A stretch of DNA of 64,000 nt, from the NCBI RefSeq assembly GCF_000306965.1, contig NZ_JH976437.1, forward strand, positions 37,395-101,394, read 5' to 3'. The translations under genes and the position numbers were made by a program. This document shows positions 30,770 through 39,315 of this stretch, one piece after another. Positions within the stretch are counted from its first letter, which is position 1. Every line of letters starts with the position of its first letter. The notes beneath the pieces are model-generated. The model was not told where the DNA came from and did no database searches. It worked only from the letters and a program-made list of their open reading frames with translations. This stretch comes from Amphibacillus jilinensis Y1 (lineage in GTDB: Bacteria > Bacillota > Bacilli > Bacillales > Amphibacillaceae).

Positions 30770-31396
30770 TTATGGTACAATAATAAATTCAGCTAATTGC
30801 GAAACCGTCTTTTCGCCGATACCTGACACATTTTGCATATCCTCAAGCGATTGAAAAGCACCATTTTCCTCGCGGTACTTAATAATAGCTTGCGCTTTTG
30901 CCTCCCCGATACCAGGGAGTTGTTCAAGATCTGTTTGGGTAGCTGTATTTATTTTAATTTTATCATGACTTTCACCGGAAGTGGGTATGAAATTTTCAGT
31001 TTCATCAACATGGGGGACAATAATAACCATTTCATCGTGCACTTTCTCCGCTAAATTTATCTGTTTTTCATCAGCATCAGCTTTTAATCCACCTGCATAG
31101 TCAATAACATCTACAACACGATCATCTTCTTCAACGCTATAAACACCTGGGTGTTCAATTTCACCTTTAATATCAACATAAAGCGTATCGTTTGTTTTAG
31201 AAGATTGATCTGAGCTTGGGCTGATATCATCTTTATCAGTAGATAATAGTTCGGTTTCAACGGTTTGGGGCTCCTTTGGAGTGTCGAAGGATGCATTCGC
31301 AGAAAAAAAATGGGGGATAAGCAGTTCAGATATAAGCGTAATTAGTAAAAACAGACATACAATAACCATAATCACATTTTGTTTAATCCATTTCAC
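30770..31396 (-). CDS. comEA: Competence DNA receptor ComEA
   Basis: 208 residues from GTG at 31396, since GAGGTG precedes it; a TTG 12 bp upstream overlaps the site. An N-terminal anchor (about 8-30), a Ser/Thr/Asp-rich linker, a SLBB-like domain (YVDIKGEIEHPGVYSV) and a C-terminal helix-hairpin-helix pair (TQTDLEQLPGIGEAKAQAII, MQNVSGIGEKTVSQL) that binds double-stranded DNA. Acts outside the membrane to pass DNA to ComEC. No comER is found upstream. Confidence 0.95.
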   Translation of the reverse strand: MKWIKQNVIMVIVCLFLLITLISELLIPHFFSANASFDTPKEPQTVETELLSTDKDDISPSSDQSSKTNDTLYVDIKGEIEHPGVYSVEEDDRVVDVIDYAGGLKADADEKQINLAEKVHDEMVIIVPHVDETENFIPTSGESHDKIKINTATQTDLEQLPGIGEAKAQAIIKYREENGAFQSLEDMQNVSGIGEKTVSQLAEFIIVP

Positions 31397-31545
31397 AATA
31401 CACCTCAATTAAATTTATTTTTATCAATGTTAATAAATATTTCAGCCCTCCCTTCCCTATATTAATTCGACAATCATGTTCTCTTTCCTGCAATAATTTT
31501 CATTTCCTCTAAGTGCAGTTAGTCATTATAAGTGTACAATTATCA

Positions 31546-31806
31546 AAGGGGCTGGGGCAAAAAAGTAACTAGTAGATAAGAAAAATCCAAATATTAATGT
31601 CTGATACATGTAGCGCTTCGGTAAAACACTTCGCTTTCCGTGGATCCTCAGCTCGTGCATTCCCACAGGATAAGGAAAGCGTCATCGATCATACATCGCA
31701 CGAAGAAAATCGTTCTTTATTTTCGAGGCGTCTACGTGTTTTCCTACGCTTTGTTCAGAATGTTCGGATACGCCATTTCATTATTTAGTTATGCCACAGC
31801 CTCTTT
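31546..31806 (+). repeat. Dispersed repeat R2, copy a
   Basis: About 260 bp with imperfect inverted ends (AGGGGCTGGGGCA and TGCCACAGCCTCT). The body from GTGGATCCTCAGCTCGTGC to CATTTCATTATTTAGTTATG recurs in inverse orientation at 63793-63960 with about 90 percent identity by eye. An open frame inside it is not preserved between copies, so it is judged noncoding. It fills the comEA-yqeM gap. Otherwise 31397-31869 shows nothing. Confidence 0.8.
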
Positions 31807-31869
31807 ATAATTTTAATATAATCAAACATTTTACTATCACACCTGTACTAACGCTTAGATAAATGATCT

Positions 31870-32625
31870 TTATTTTTTACAAACAAAGAATAATCGCTCG
31901 CCTGCTTCTTCATATGGTTGGGCATCAAGTGGTTGTAGCTTAAAATCAGCAAACACCTGAATGTCTTTGAAGCCAGCGTCGTTTAATAGTGAAATAAAAT
32001 CGTCAGACAAAAAAGTTCGCTGATGGTGCTCTTCATCAAAGCGTTGATACACTCCATTTTTTTCGACAAAAAAAGTTAATTCATGGTGCATTTCACCTGT
32101 TCGCTTACCTTGTCGGCAAAACCATATGTAAGCTAAATCATCATAAATTTCAGAAAAAACTTGATCAATCATACGATTACGCACATGCGCCATGCTGTGA
32201 ACATCAAAAATAAACAAACCGCCCTCTCTTAAAGATTGGAAAACACCCAAAAACGCACGCTTGAGTTGATCATGTTCAACGATATAATTGATGACATCAC
32301 AATAACTGATCACGCAGTCATAATCATATAATCCTTCTAAATTCAAAATATCTTGCTTAAGCCAATTTATCTTTAGTTGTTCTCTAATTGCTCGCTCAGA
32401 CGCCTCCGCAAGCATAGATTCAGATAGATCAACACCAGTCATGTCATATCCTTGGTTAGCTAGACGACACGTGATTTGACCTGTTCCACAACCCAAATCA
32501 AGGACTTTAACATTCCCGCGTTTTGGTTCTTGTTTCAAGATAATCTCTGTGAACGCCACCCAATCATCATATGGAGCGTCCTTCATTAGAAAATCATATA
32601 GATTTGCCATTTGTTGATAAGCCAT
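31870..32625 (-). CDS. yqeM: Class I SAM-dependent methyltransferase YqeM
   Basis: 251 residues. SAM-binding motif VLDLGCGTGQITCRLA near 43-58 and a typical seven-strand methyltransferase pattern with GGLFIFDVHS. The substrate is unknown. It is the last gene of the conserved yqeG-yqeH-aroE-yqeI-nadD-yqeK-rsfS-yqeM run and follows rsfS by 3 bp. Confidence 0.9.
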   Translation of the reverse strand: MAYQQMANLYDFLMKDAPYDDWVAFTEIILKQEPKRGNVKVLDLGCGTGQITCRLANQGYDMTGVDLSESMLAEASERAIREQLKINWLKQDILNLEGLYDYDCVISYCDVINYIVEHDQLKRAFLGVFQSLREGGLFIFDVHSMAHVRNRMIDQVFSEIYDDLAYIWFCRQGKRTGEMHHELTFFVEKNGVYQRFDEEHHQRTFLSDDFISLLNDAGFKDIQVFADFKLQPLDAQPYEEAGERLFFVCKK

Positions 32626-32628
32626 GTA

Positions 32629-32985
32629 TTAAACCTCTTCATCCAATGTGATTTCAAGCAAGGGCGCATCTCCCCATAGACGTTCTAAATTATAATATTG
32701 GCGATCTTCTTGGCGAAAGACGTGACAAACAATATCCCCTAAGTCAATTAATATCCACTTTGCTTGCTCAAAGCCTTCACTACGTTTAACTTCTATTTCA
32801 TGTTTTTCAGCCTGATCGATTATTTCCCTAGCAATAGCTTGTGTTTGACGCTCGCTCGTTGCATCACAAATGATGAAATAATCTGCAACCGTAGATAATC
32901 CTTTCATATCCAACGTTATAATATCATTTGCACGCTTGTCATCAGCGGCTTTAACAACTAATTTTAATAAGTCCATATCGTTCAT
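32629..32985 (-). CDS. rsfS: Ribosomal silencing factor RsfS
   Basis: 118 residues, the usual length. VADYFIICDATSERQTQAIA and the C-terminal DIVCHVFRQEDRQYYNLERLWGD match the RsfS/Iojap family. It binds L14 on the 50S subunit and blocks joining with 30S during starvation. The ATG overlaps the yqeK stop (ATGA-type). Confidence 0.96.
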   Translation of the reverse strand: MNDMDLLKLVVKAADDKRANDIITLDMKGLSTVADYFIICDATSERQTQAIAREIIDQAEKHEIEVKRSEGFEQAKWILIDLGDIVCHVFRQEDRQYYNLERLWGDAPLLEITLDEEV

Positions 32986-33557
32986 GAATTTGACTCCTCC
33001 AATTTTCTTTTTAAATCATTATACATATTAAGTGTTTCAGGGTAAATGAGTCGTTCATTCTCCAACAAAAATTTCATTCCATTTCGAACAGCCATGAAAC
33101 ATGCCTCATTTAGATTTGATTCTGCTTGTTTTCTCACTACATCTAAACCCGCAAAATTTCGACCTGGTTCAATATAATCAGCTAAGTAAATAATCTTTTC
33201 CAACTTAGTCATTAAGGCATGTCCTGTTGTGTGCCAATAAATGGCATCTTTAACAGCTGGATTGTAAATATTTAATTCCGTCTCAACTAAAATTGATGCA
33301 ACCGGCCCATGCCATAATTCATGATGATAACTAAGCAAATCATTGGGTAACTGATGTTTTCTAATGATCTGTGCCATCTCATCTAAATCCCTGTATTTCG
33401 CATAATCATGAAAAACAGCAGCCAACATCGTTTCTTCTTTATCAACATCAAAACGTTCCGCCAACACTAAAGCGGTCTCAGTTACGCGTTCTGTATGGGC
33501 AAATCGTGAGGCCGTAAGATGCGGCTTCACGGTTTGCAGAGCGTTAATTTTGTCCAT
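32982..33557 (-). CDS. yqeK: HD-domain Ap4A hydrolase YqeK
   Basis: 191 residues. HD motif FHDYAKYRD near 49-57 with further metal ligands in SYHHELWHG and IYWHTTGH. YqeK-family proteins cleave diadenosine tetraphosphate symmetrically. It overlaps nadD by 14 bp and rsfS by 4 bp, a tightly packed operon. Confidence 0.94.
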   Translation of the reverse strand: MDKINALQTVKPHLTASRFAHTERVTETALVLAERFDVDKEETMLAAVFHDYAKYRDLDEMAQIIRKHQLPNDLLSYHHELWHGPVASILVETELNIYNPAVKDAIYWHTTGHALMTKLEKIIYLADYIEPGRNFAGLDVVRKQAESNLNEACFMAVRNGMKFLLENERLIYPETLNMYNDLKRKLEESNS

Positions 33558-34113
33558 ATAACCCTCTCTCCTTTATAACCGCTAACACCCTCTCAGGGAT
33601 AAGATAACGCACCGTCCTATTCATTTTAAGACGGTCTCTTATCAAGGTGGAAGAAATGTCAAGACCAGGTACATCCAATAAGATAACCGGAAAAGGTGTA
33701 TCTAACTGATATTCCGGCCTTTTCACACCTACAAATTGAATTAATTCAACAAGTTGGTCAATTTGATGCCAATTTGGTAAGTATTCAACCATGTCTGCAC
33801 CAATAATAAAATAAAAATTGACATTCGGATAAGCCAACTTTAATGATTTAATCGTATCAATCGTGTAGGACCTTCCTTTTCTTTCTAGTTCTATGTTATT
33901 TATTTTAAAAAGTGGTTGATCAATTATCGCTGCTGATAACATCGCAACTCGATCTTCTGCAGAAACATTCGCTTTCTCTTTATGAGGTGGTTCTGCAGAA
34001 GGAATAAACCATATTTCATCTAAATTTAAACGCTCAATCACTTCGTCTGCAATTGCTAAATGTCCAATGTGCGGTGGATCAAAAGTGCCACCTAACAAGC
34101 CGATTTTTTTCAT
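33544..34113 (-). CDS. nadD: Nicotinate-nucleotide adenylyltransferase
   Basis: 189 residues. Nucleotidyltransferase motif GGTFDPPHIGHLAIA near the N-terminus and ISSTLIRDRL near 153-162. It makes nicotinic acid adenine dinucleotide from NaMN and ATP in NAD synthesis. The start is ATG at 34113, and the stop overlaps yqeK. Confidence 0.96.
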   Translation of the reverse strand: MKKIGLLGGTFDPPHIGHLAIADEVIERLNLDEIWFIPSAEPPHKEKANVSAEDRVAMLSAAIIDQPLFKINNIELERKGRSYTIDTIKSLKLAYPNVNFYFIIGADMVEYLPNWHQIDQLVELIQFVGVKRPEYQLDTPFPVILLDVPGLDISSTLIRDRLKMNRTVRYLIPERVLAVIKERGLYGQN

Positions 34114-34124
34114 GTTTAAACCTC

Positions 34125-34415
34125 TTATGGTAATTTTATCGTCTTATTTTCAGTTGATTCCTTATATAACACAATGATGTTACCAATAATTTGAACAAGC
34201 TCACCATTTGTGCCAGCTATCAATTCTTCAGCAATCTCATCTTTCTCTGCTAAACAGTTTTGTAAAATATTCACTTTAATTAATTCTCGCTTCTCTAATG
34301 CTTCATTAATTTGTACTAGCATGTTATCGTTAACACCATCTTTCCCTACTTGAAAAATGGGTTTTAGATGATGCGCCTCTGCGCGTAAAAAACGTTTCTG
34401 TTTACCTGTTAACAT
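34125..34415 (-). CDS. yqeI: RNA-binding CRM-domain protein YqeI (YhbY)
   Basis: 96 residues from ATG at 34415, beginning MLTGKQKRFLRAEAHH; AAAGGA lies 8 nt upstream, while an ATG 9 bp earlier directly abuts it. The CRM/YhbY domain with the loop VGKDGVND binds pre-50S particles. It sits between aroE and nadD. Confidence 0.93.
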   Translation of the reverse strand: MLTGKQKRFLRAEAHHLKPIFQVGKDGVNDNMLVQINEALEKRELIKVNILQNCLAEKDEIAEELIAGTNGELVQIIGNIIVLYKESTENKTIKLP

Positions 34416-34420
34416 GATTA

Positions 34421-35266
34421 TCATCCTTTATAATTTTCTGATTGAAGTATAGTTAAAAACTCCGGTAAAATCTCGTTCGCAGAAATTTTTTGATTGGTCC
34501 AGTATTCAAAGGCTAATTTCCCCTGATATAACAACATTTCATGACCATGGTGTACGTTGGCACCTTTTTGATATGCCTCTCGTAGTAAGGCTGTCCAAAA
34601 AGGTTGATAAACAATATCACTTACCACTGTATCGGGCTGTAAATGTGTCAAGTCAATAATTTTATCGCCATCATTTGGATACATACCTACTGAGGTGGTG
34701 TGAATAATTAAATCAAATGATGCCAAGTGGCGCTCAGCCTCTTGGTAGGTATACACATCACCTTTACTACGCTCAGAATCGATATTAACAATTGATTCTG
34801 CTTTCGATCTGGTTCGATTAGCAATCGATACCCGTTTTAACTTTTCCTTTATTAACGCATAGTAAATCCCACGGCTTGCTCCACCAGCGCCAAGTATGAG
34901 GGCAGATTTATCCCCGTCAAACAAATGCGGATAACGTATTTTTAAGGCGGTAACCAACCCTAAGCCATCGGTATTATAACCATGCCACTTTCCATCTCGA
35001 CAGACAACTGTATTAACTGCACCAATCGTTTGAGCATGATCATCTATTTCATCTAAATAAGGTATAATCTTTTGTTTATATGGAACGGTGACATTAAATC
35101 CATGCAAACTTAATTGCTTTAGTTGTTTAATTTCATCAGCAAACTGATCAGGGTGGATCTCGTACAAAATATATTCACCTGAAAGCCCCGTTTGTTTTAA
35201 AAACTGCTGATGAATCCATGGTGACTTAGAATGTTGAATTGGATAACCAATCAATCCCAATTCCAT
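34421..35266 (-). CDS. aroE: Shikimate dehydrogenase (NADP)
   Basis: 281 residues. The N-terminal substrate domain has GYPIQHSKSPWIHQQF and the NVTVPYKQ catalytic-lysine motif; the Rossmann part has LILGAGGASRGIYYAL and the NRTRSKAE NADP-phosphate motif. It reduces 3-dehydroshikimate in aromatic amino acid synthesis. Typical position between yqeH and yqeI. Confidence 0.96.
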   Translation of the reverse strand: MELGLIGYPIQHSKSPWIHQQFLKQTGLSGEYILYEIHPDQFADEIKQLKQLSLHGFNVTVPYKQKIIPYLDEIDDHAQTIGAVNTVVCRDGKWHGYNTDGLGLVTALKIRYPHLFDGDKSALILGAGGASRGIYYALIKEKLKRVSIANRTRSKAESIVNIDSERSKGDVYTYQEAERHLASFDLIIHTTSVGMYPNDGDKIIDLTHLQPDTVVSDIVYQPFWTALLREAYQKGANVHHGHEMLLYQGKLAFEYWTNQKISANEILPEFLTILQSENYKG

Positions 35267-35298
35267 AAAGCCTCTCCCCTTACTGATTAGATCGTTAA

Positions 35299-36417
35299 TT
35301 ATATGATAGCATTCCTTTTAGACACAGGTACATCACCAGGTGTTGATACCGTAATGGTTGCCGAAATACCTGATAGCGTAATCCAACCTAAACCAGGAAA
35401 TACAATATCCGTTTTCTCTCCATTTATCTTAAAGGTTTTTTCTTGTAAGGCTGGATATTGTTCTTTGCCTTTACCTGTCGGCGGTGATAACATATCCCCT
35501 AAATGATCAAGATAAAGTTTCTCAGCATTTTCGAGCTTTGTACGATGAATATCAAGCTCGTTAGCGAAATAACAAACAAAGGCTTGGCGTTCGCCTTTAA
35601 TAAAATCAAATCGAGCTAAACCAGCTATATATAATGTTTGTTGTTGATTTAGTTGATATACTCTCGGCTTAATTTCTTTATTCGGTGTAATTTTCTTTAT
35701 ATCTTGATCCGATAAATAGTGTGTAATTTGACCTCGATTAATAACCCCTGGTGTATCATATAATGACGCATGTTCATCAAGTGGAATTTCAATAAAACCT
35801 AAGGTTGTTCCAGGAAAATATGATGTTGTAATTGCGTCCTTTGTACCAGTAGAATCATTAATTAAGTAATTAATAAAAGTTGATTTTCCAACATTTGTAC
35901 AACCTACCACATAAACATCCTGTCCTTTTCTATATTGCTCAATCGCCACTTTAACCTGATCATAACCTTGTCCCGTCTTTGCAGAGACAAGGAAAACATC
36001 TTGAATGGTAAGACCCAAATCGGCGGCTGTTTTTTTCATCCAATGTTTTAGTCGGTTTAAATTTGTTGATTTAGGTAATAAGTCTAATTTATTCCCTACT
36101 AAAATAATTGGATTATCACCACCTGTTAAACGATGCAAGCTATCGATAAAACTGCCACTAAAATCAAATATATCGACAATCTTTACAATTAAGCCTTTTG
36201 TTTCACTAATTTGGCTAATCATTTTTAAAAAATCACTATCTGTATACGGTACATCTTGTATCTCATTGTAGTGTTTTAACCGAAAGCAACGCTGACAAAC
36301 AACCGTGTCATTGTTAAGTGCCGATGAAGGAACATAGCCAGGTAAACTTTTATCCTCCGATTGCACCGTTACTCCACAGCCTTGACAAATCACGTGATCC
36401 TCTTCTAGTCTTCCCAT
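35299..36417 (-). CDS. yqeH: Ribosome biogenesis GTPase YqeH
   Basis: 372 residues. An N-terminal zinc finger (CQGC and CQRC pairs) precedes a circularly permuted GTPase: GNKLDLLP (G4) comes before GCTNVGKSTF (G1) and DTPGVIN (G3). YqeH acts in 30S subunit assembly. It overlaps yqeG by 13 bp. Confidence 0.96.
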   Translation of the reverse strand: MGRLEEDHVICQGCGVTVQSEDKSLPGYVPSSALNNDTVVCQRCFRLKHYNEIQDVPYTDSDFLKMISQISETKGLIVKIVDIFDFSGSFIDSLHRLTGGDNPIILVGNKLDLLPKSTNLNRLKHWMKKTAADLGLTIQDVFLVSAKTGQGYDQVKVAIEQYRKGQDVYVVGCTNVGKSTFINYLINDSTGTKDAITTSYFPGTTLGFIEIPLDEHASLYDTPGVINRGQITHYLSDQDIKKITPNKEIKPRVYQLNQQQTLYIAGLARFDFIKGERQAFVCYFANELDIHRTKLENAEKLYLDHLGDMLSPPTGKGKEQYPALQEKTFKINGEKTDIVFPGLGWITLSGISATITVSTPGDVPVSKRNAII

Positions 36418-36920
36418 GAAATCCAGCCCTTTCTTTTAAAACGGTCTAATATTCGTCTCTCTATTTGTCGATTAAACTTTGTTGCCTTGTCATCTGTAGA
36501 AACGATTGGAACAACTAGTATCGTATGAAAGCCGGCACGATTTCCACCAAAAATATCAGTCATAAGTTGGTCACCGATCACCGCCACCTCAGATCTGTTT
36601 AAATGCATTTGTTTAGCCGCTTTAATAAAGGCTTTCTTAAGTGGCTTTTTAGCTTTATATACAAAAGGACGATTTAAAGGCTCAGAAAAGATTTCGACTC
36701 GATTTTTATTATTATTTGAAATAATCGTAACATCAATATTGCTCTCTTCCATACGTTTAAACCAATTAAGTACCATTGGTGTTGCATGTGCTTCATTCCA
36801 TGCTACAAGTGTATTATCCAAATCTGTAATCACCCCTTTTATCCCCTTTTCTTTTAAATGTTCGGGTGTGATTTCAAAAATACTCTTTACATGTTGATCT
36901 GGCAAAAAACGTTTTAACAC
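36405..36920 (-). CDS. yqeG: HAD-superfamily phosphatase YqeG
   Basis: 171 residues. HAD motif I DLDNTLVAW near 37-45, motif II IISNN, a conserved Lys, and motif III VIGDQLMTDIFGGNRAG. This is the YqeG subfamily (HAD IIIA); its substrate is not settled. It is first in the yqeG-to-yqeM operon, next to the divergent sda gene as in B. subtilis. Confidence 0.93.
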   Translation of the reverse strand: MLKRFLPDQHVKSIFEITPEHLKEKGIKGVITDLDNTLVAWNEAHATPMVLNWFKRMEESNIDVTIISNNNKNRVEIFSEPLNRPFVYKAKKPLKKAFIKAAKQMHLNRSEVAVIGDQLMTDIFGGNRAGFHTILVVPIVSTDDKATKFNRQIERRILDRFKRKGWISWED

Positions 36921-37172
36921 GAACTGTCCACCTCAATTATATAATTAAAAAATTTGTTTTACTTTACCATCATAAACAATTTATCGCTCTGTTTCAAAAA
37001 TATTTTAGTAAAACTTGCATTTATTTGATCATAACAACTATATTCCGTTAGTTTTGTTCATAACGCATGGCTTCCACTTTTCATGATTTAAAGGTTAAAG
37101 AATAAATATATGCCATTAGATGTTAACTTTATAACTGAAAATCGTTCGACAAATTCGGATAAATTTCGAACT

Positions 37173-37271
37173 TGTGGATAACTTTATACACATATTAAAT
37201 CCCGAAATATCAACGTTCGAAACATTCAGAACATAAACTATTCACAACTTATCTACAACGAGTGTAGATAA
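37173..37271. promoter_or_regulatory. Cluster of five DnaA boxes upstream of sda
   Basis: Perfect TTATNCACA sites: TTATCCACA on the minus strand (37173-37181) and TTATACACA on the plus strand (37184-37192). One-mismatch sites: CTATTCACA (37238-37246), TTATCTACA (37249-37257) and its mirror TGTAGATAA (37263-37271). The last two form an inverted repeat with a 5-bp centre. In B. subtilis sda is DnaA-regulated, so this is the expected control region. The remaining 36921-37172 is AT-rich with no gene seen. Confidence 0.85.
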
Positions 37272-37279
37272 CAATCAAC

Positions 37280-37308
37280 TTGTGTCGATTGAGTAAATTT
37301 GGTAAAGT
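37280..37308 (+). promoter_or_regulatory. Candidate sigma-A promoter of sda
   Basis: -35 TTGTGT, 17-bp spacer, -10 TAAAGT, directly downstream of the DnaA boxes and about 45 bp before the start. Each hexamer matches at four of six. Confidence 0.5.
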
Positions 37309-37354
37309 TATTTTGCAAGAAACAAAACTTGGAAATAAAATAGGAGGCGGTATA

Positions 37355-37498
37355 GTGAAGCATCTATCAGATGAATTATTGTTAGAGACTTATCGAAAAG
37401 CCTCAGAATTAAAATTAAATCCAGATTTTCTTAGGTTAATGGAAATTGAAATTCAAACTCGAGCACTTACACACATGATAAAACCTATTGCTAATTAA
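37355..37498 (+). CDS. sda: Sporulation checkpoint inhibitor Sda
   Basis: 47 residues from GTG at 37355, with AGGAGGCGG just upstream; a longer frame back to 37280 has no such site. The sequence KHLSDELLLETYRKASEL and LNPDFLRLMEIEIQTR gives the helical hairpin of Sda. Sda blocks sporulation kinases KinA/KinB when replication is initiating or stalled. The DnaA boxes upstream fit its known control. The neighbour yqeG is conserved. Confidence 0.93.
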   Translation: MKHLSDELLLETYRKASELKLNPDFLRLMEIEIQTRALTHMIKPIAN

Positions 37499-37695
37499 TA
37501 ATCGCTATGTCAAATCACACCAGTGGGTGTTAAATAGATTTTTAATTGCAATATGCTAATTAAAATACGATTTATCTAAAACATGTATTGTATCATGCAC
37601 AGCTTAAAATAATTCAATGCGGACAGACACATTTTGCTTTTCATGCTCATAAAAATACGTTATAGGCATCAGCCTAAATGCATGGAGGTGAAAAA

Positions 37696-38397
37696 ATGTC
37701 TGCTATATTAAGTGCTCTTACCCTTCTTATAAAAGATGCGCTTTTTTTTGTGTCTTACGTTAAAAATCATGCGTTTCCACAGCCTTTAGAACAAAAAGAA
37801 GAGATCAAGTATTTAGAACAGATGTTACAAGGTAGTGTTGAAGCAAGAAATAAACTTATCGAACACAATTTAAGATTAGTCGCTCATATCGTAAAAAAAT
37901 TTGAAAACACGGGCGAAGATAACGAAGATCTTATATCTATAGGAACGATTGGACTTATTAAGGGAATCGAAAGCTACTCTCCGAATAAAGGCACTAAGCT
38001 TGCTACATACGCAGCAAGGTGCATTGAGAACGAAATACTTATGCATTTAAGGTCCATAAAGAAAACAAAAAAAGATGTGTCGTTACAAGATCCAATTGGT
38101 CAAGACAAAGAAGGAAATGAGATCAGCTTAATTGATATTTTGCAAGCAGAAAATGATGATATCGTTGATTACATTCAATTAAATTTAGAAGTGGAAAAAA
38201 TAAGTAAATACCTATCCGTGCTTGATAAACGCGAAAAGTTAGTCCTTATGAGTCGTTACGGATTAGGGATGGCAAAAGAGCGTACGCAAAAAGAAATTGC
38301 CAAAGACCTTAATATTTCAAGAAGCTATGTTTCTCGAATTGAAAAAAGAGCGTTGATGAAGATTTTTCACGAATATTACCGGCAAGAAAAACGTTGA
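37696..38397 (+). CDS. sigK: RNA polymerase sporulation sigma factor, pro-sigma-K
   Basis: 233 residues from ATG at 37696, with GGAGGTGAA upstream. Uninterrupted: no skin-type prophage splits it, unlike B. subtilis 168. The hydrophobic pro-sequence (1-20) ends at VS-YVKN, matching the B. subtilis processing site. Region 2 ([28 protein letters not shown]) and region 4 ([24 protein letters not shown]) are complete. It directs late mother-cell gene expression. A strong terminator follows directly. Confidence 0.96.
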   Translation: MSAILSALTLLIKDALFFVSYVKNHAFPQPLEQKEEIKYLEQMLQGSVEARNKLIEHNLRLVAHIVKKFENTGEDNEDLISIGTIGLIKGIESYSPNKGTKLATYAARCIENEILMHLRSIKKTKKDVSLQDPIGQDKEGNEISLIDILQAENDDIVDYIQLNLEVEKISKYLSVLDKREKLVLMSRYGLGMAKERTQKEIAKDLNISRSYVSRIEKRALMKIFHEYYRQEKR

Positions 38398-38424
38398 AAT
38401 CTGAGTGCAGAATCACTCAGATTT
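38397..38424 (+). terminator. Terminator of sigK
   Basis: AAATCTGAGTG and CACTCAGATTT, 11-bp stem with a 6-nt loop, followed by TTCATTT. It begins at the last base of the sigK stop codon. The rest of the gap to 38692 shows no gene. Confidence 0.85.
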
Positions 38425-38692
38425 TCATTTGCAATTTAAAACTAGCTTTAATAGTCAATAGATTGCCCTTTTTATTACTGTATTCCTTAATATATAATAG
38501 GTTCCCATAAAAGAACAGTTGGCAATATTGTTTGAAAATATAGTTATAATTTGTAGTTATCAACATTTTTAATGAACATAACACGATAGGCATAACAAAA
38601 GAAGAGCTAATTAATGGTGAAAAATAGAACCCGGCAAGAAAAAATACCTTTTATCAAAGCGCATTCTTTTAATTTCCATTTTCTAAACGATC

Positions 38693-39013
38693 CTACTTAC
38701 TTCTCTTGACCGGGTACAGATAATAAAGCGCAATGGCCAATGAAATGAAAACAACCCAAACAAATACTGTCCCTAAACTTTCATTAACAAGCGATAAAGC
38801 GATCCCCAAAACACTTAGGAAAGTAAAATAATAAAATACAAACCTCGTCCGCTTGATTGTTGCCTCAAAATCATAATTCTCTCTTCTTCCGACCAATATA
38901 TGATACCAAAGATTTAATCTTTTTACTTTTTCTTTATCTAACGCCGAATACAGTATCGAAAGTATCCCGCTGACAACTAAAATGGCTACCAATAATTCTA
39001 AATCGATATTCAC
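38693..39013 (-). CDS. Small membrane protein of unknown function
   Basis: 106 residues with about three hydrophobic helices (about 6-23, 57-74 and 81-98) and a basic cytoplasmic loop (KEKVKRLNLWYHILVGRR). I do not recognise the family. It stands alone between sigK and mtnN and may be lineage-specific. The start is ATG at 39013 with GGGGAGGGGTTAAGG upstream, a good ribosome site, so it is probably real. Confidence 0.6.
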   Translation of the reverse strand: MNIDLELLVAILVVSGILSILYSALDKEKVKRLNLWYHILVGRRENYDFEATIKRTRFVFYYFTFLSVLGIALSLVNESLGTVFVWVVFISLAIALYYLYPVKRSK

Positions 39014-39084
39014 CTTAACCCCTCCCCAATTGAATCTAAATTTTCTTTTCTTTAATCAAACCATACAAAAGCACAAGGATTTGT

Positions 39085-39117
39085 TCCCACTAGAGTGTCA
39101 CATATTTCCTCTGCTAT
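39085..39117. repeat. Remnant of the palindromic MITE-like element
   Basis: GAGTGTCACATATTTCCTCTGC matches GAGTCTCGCATATTTCCTCTGC at one end of the 5121-5233 element with 2 differences in 22 bases. Only one end is present. Nothing else is seen in 39014-39315. Confidence 0.6.
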
Positions 39118-39315
39118 TTGGCAGCATTACTTTTAATATAATAAAAGCGAATAATCCATTCATAAAACAAACGGATCATTCGCCATTGCTCTTATGTCTT
39201 TTATTTTTGTCCTTGTCTCGTTTGTTTTTCGTATCATTGATTCGTTTCAACGCATTCAATGACCAACGTCAAATATCGAACGCTAATATAATCGCATATC
39301 GCTAATACATGACCC

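Noticed and set aside
31597..31788. 63-aa frame in repeat R2a, similar to a frame in R2b (63749-63961)
   Set aside because: Similarity reflects the DNA repeat; frames differ at both ends and neither has a ribosome site.
37499..37695. Sigma-E or sigma-K promoter before sigK
   Set aside because: CATAAAAATA resembles the -10 but spacing of the conserved bases is off by one and the -35 is unclear.
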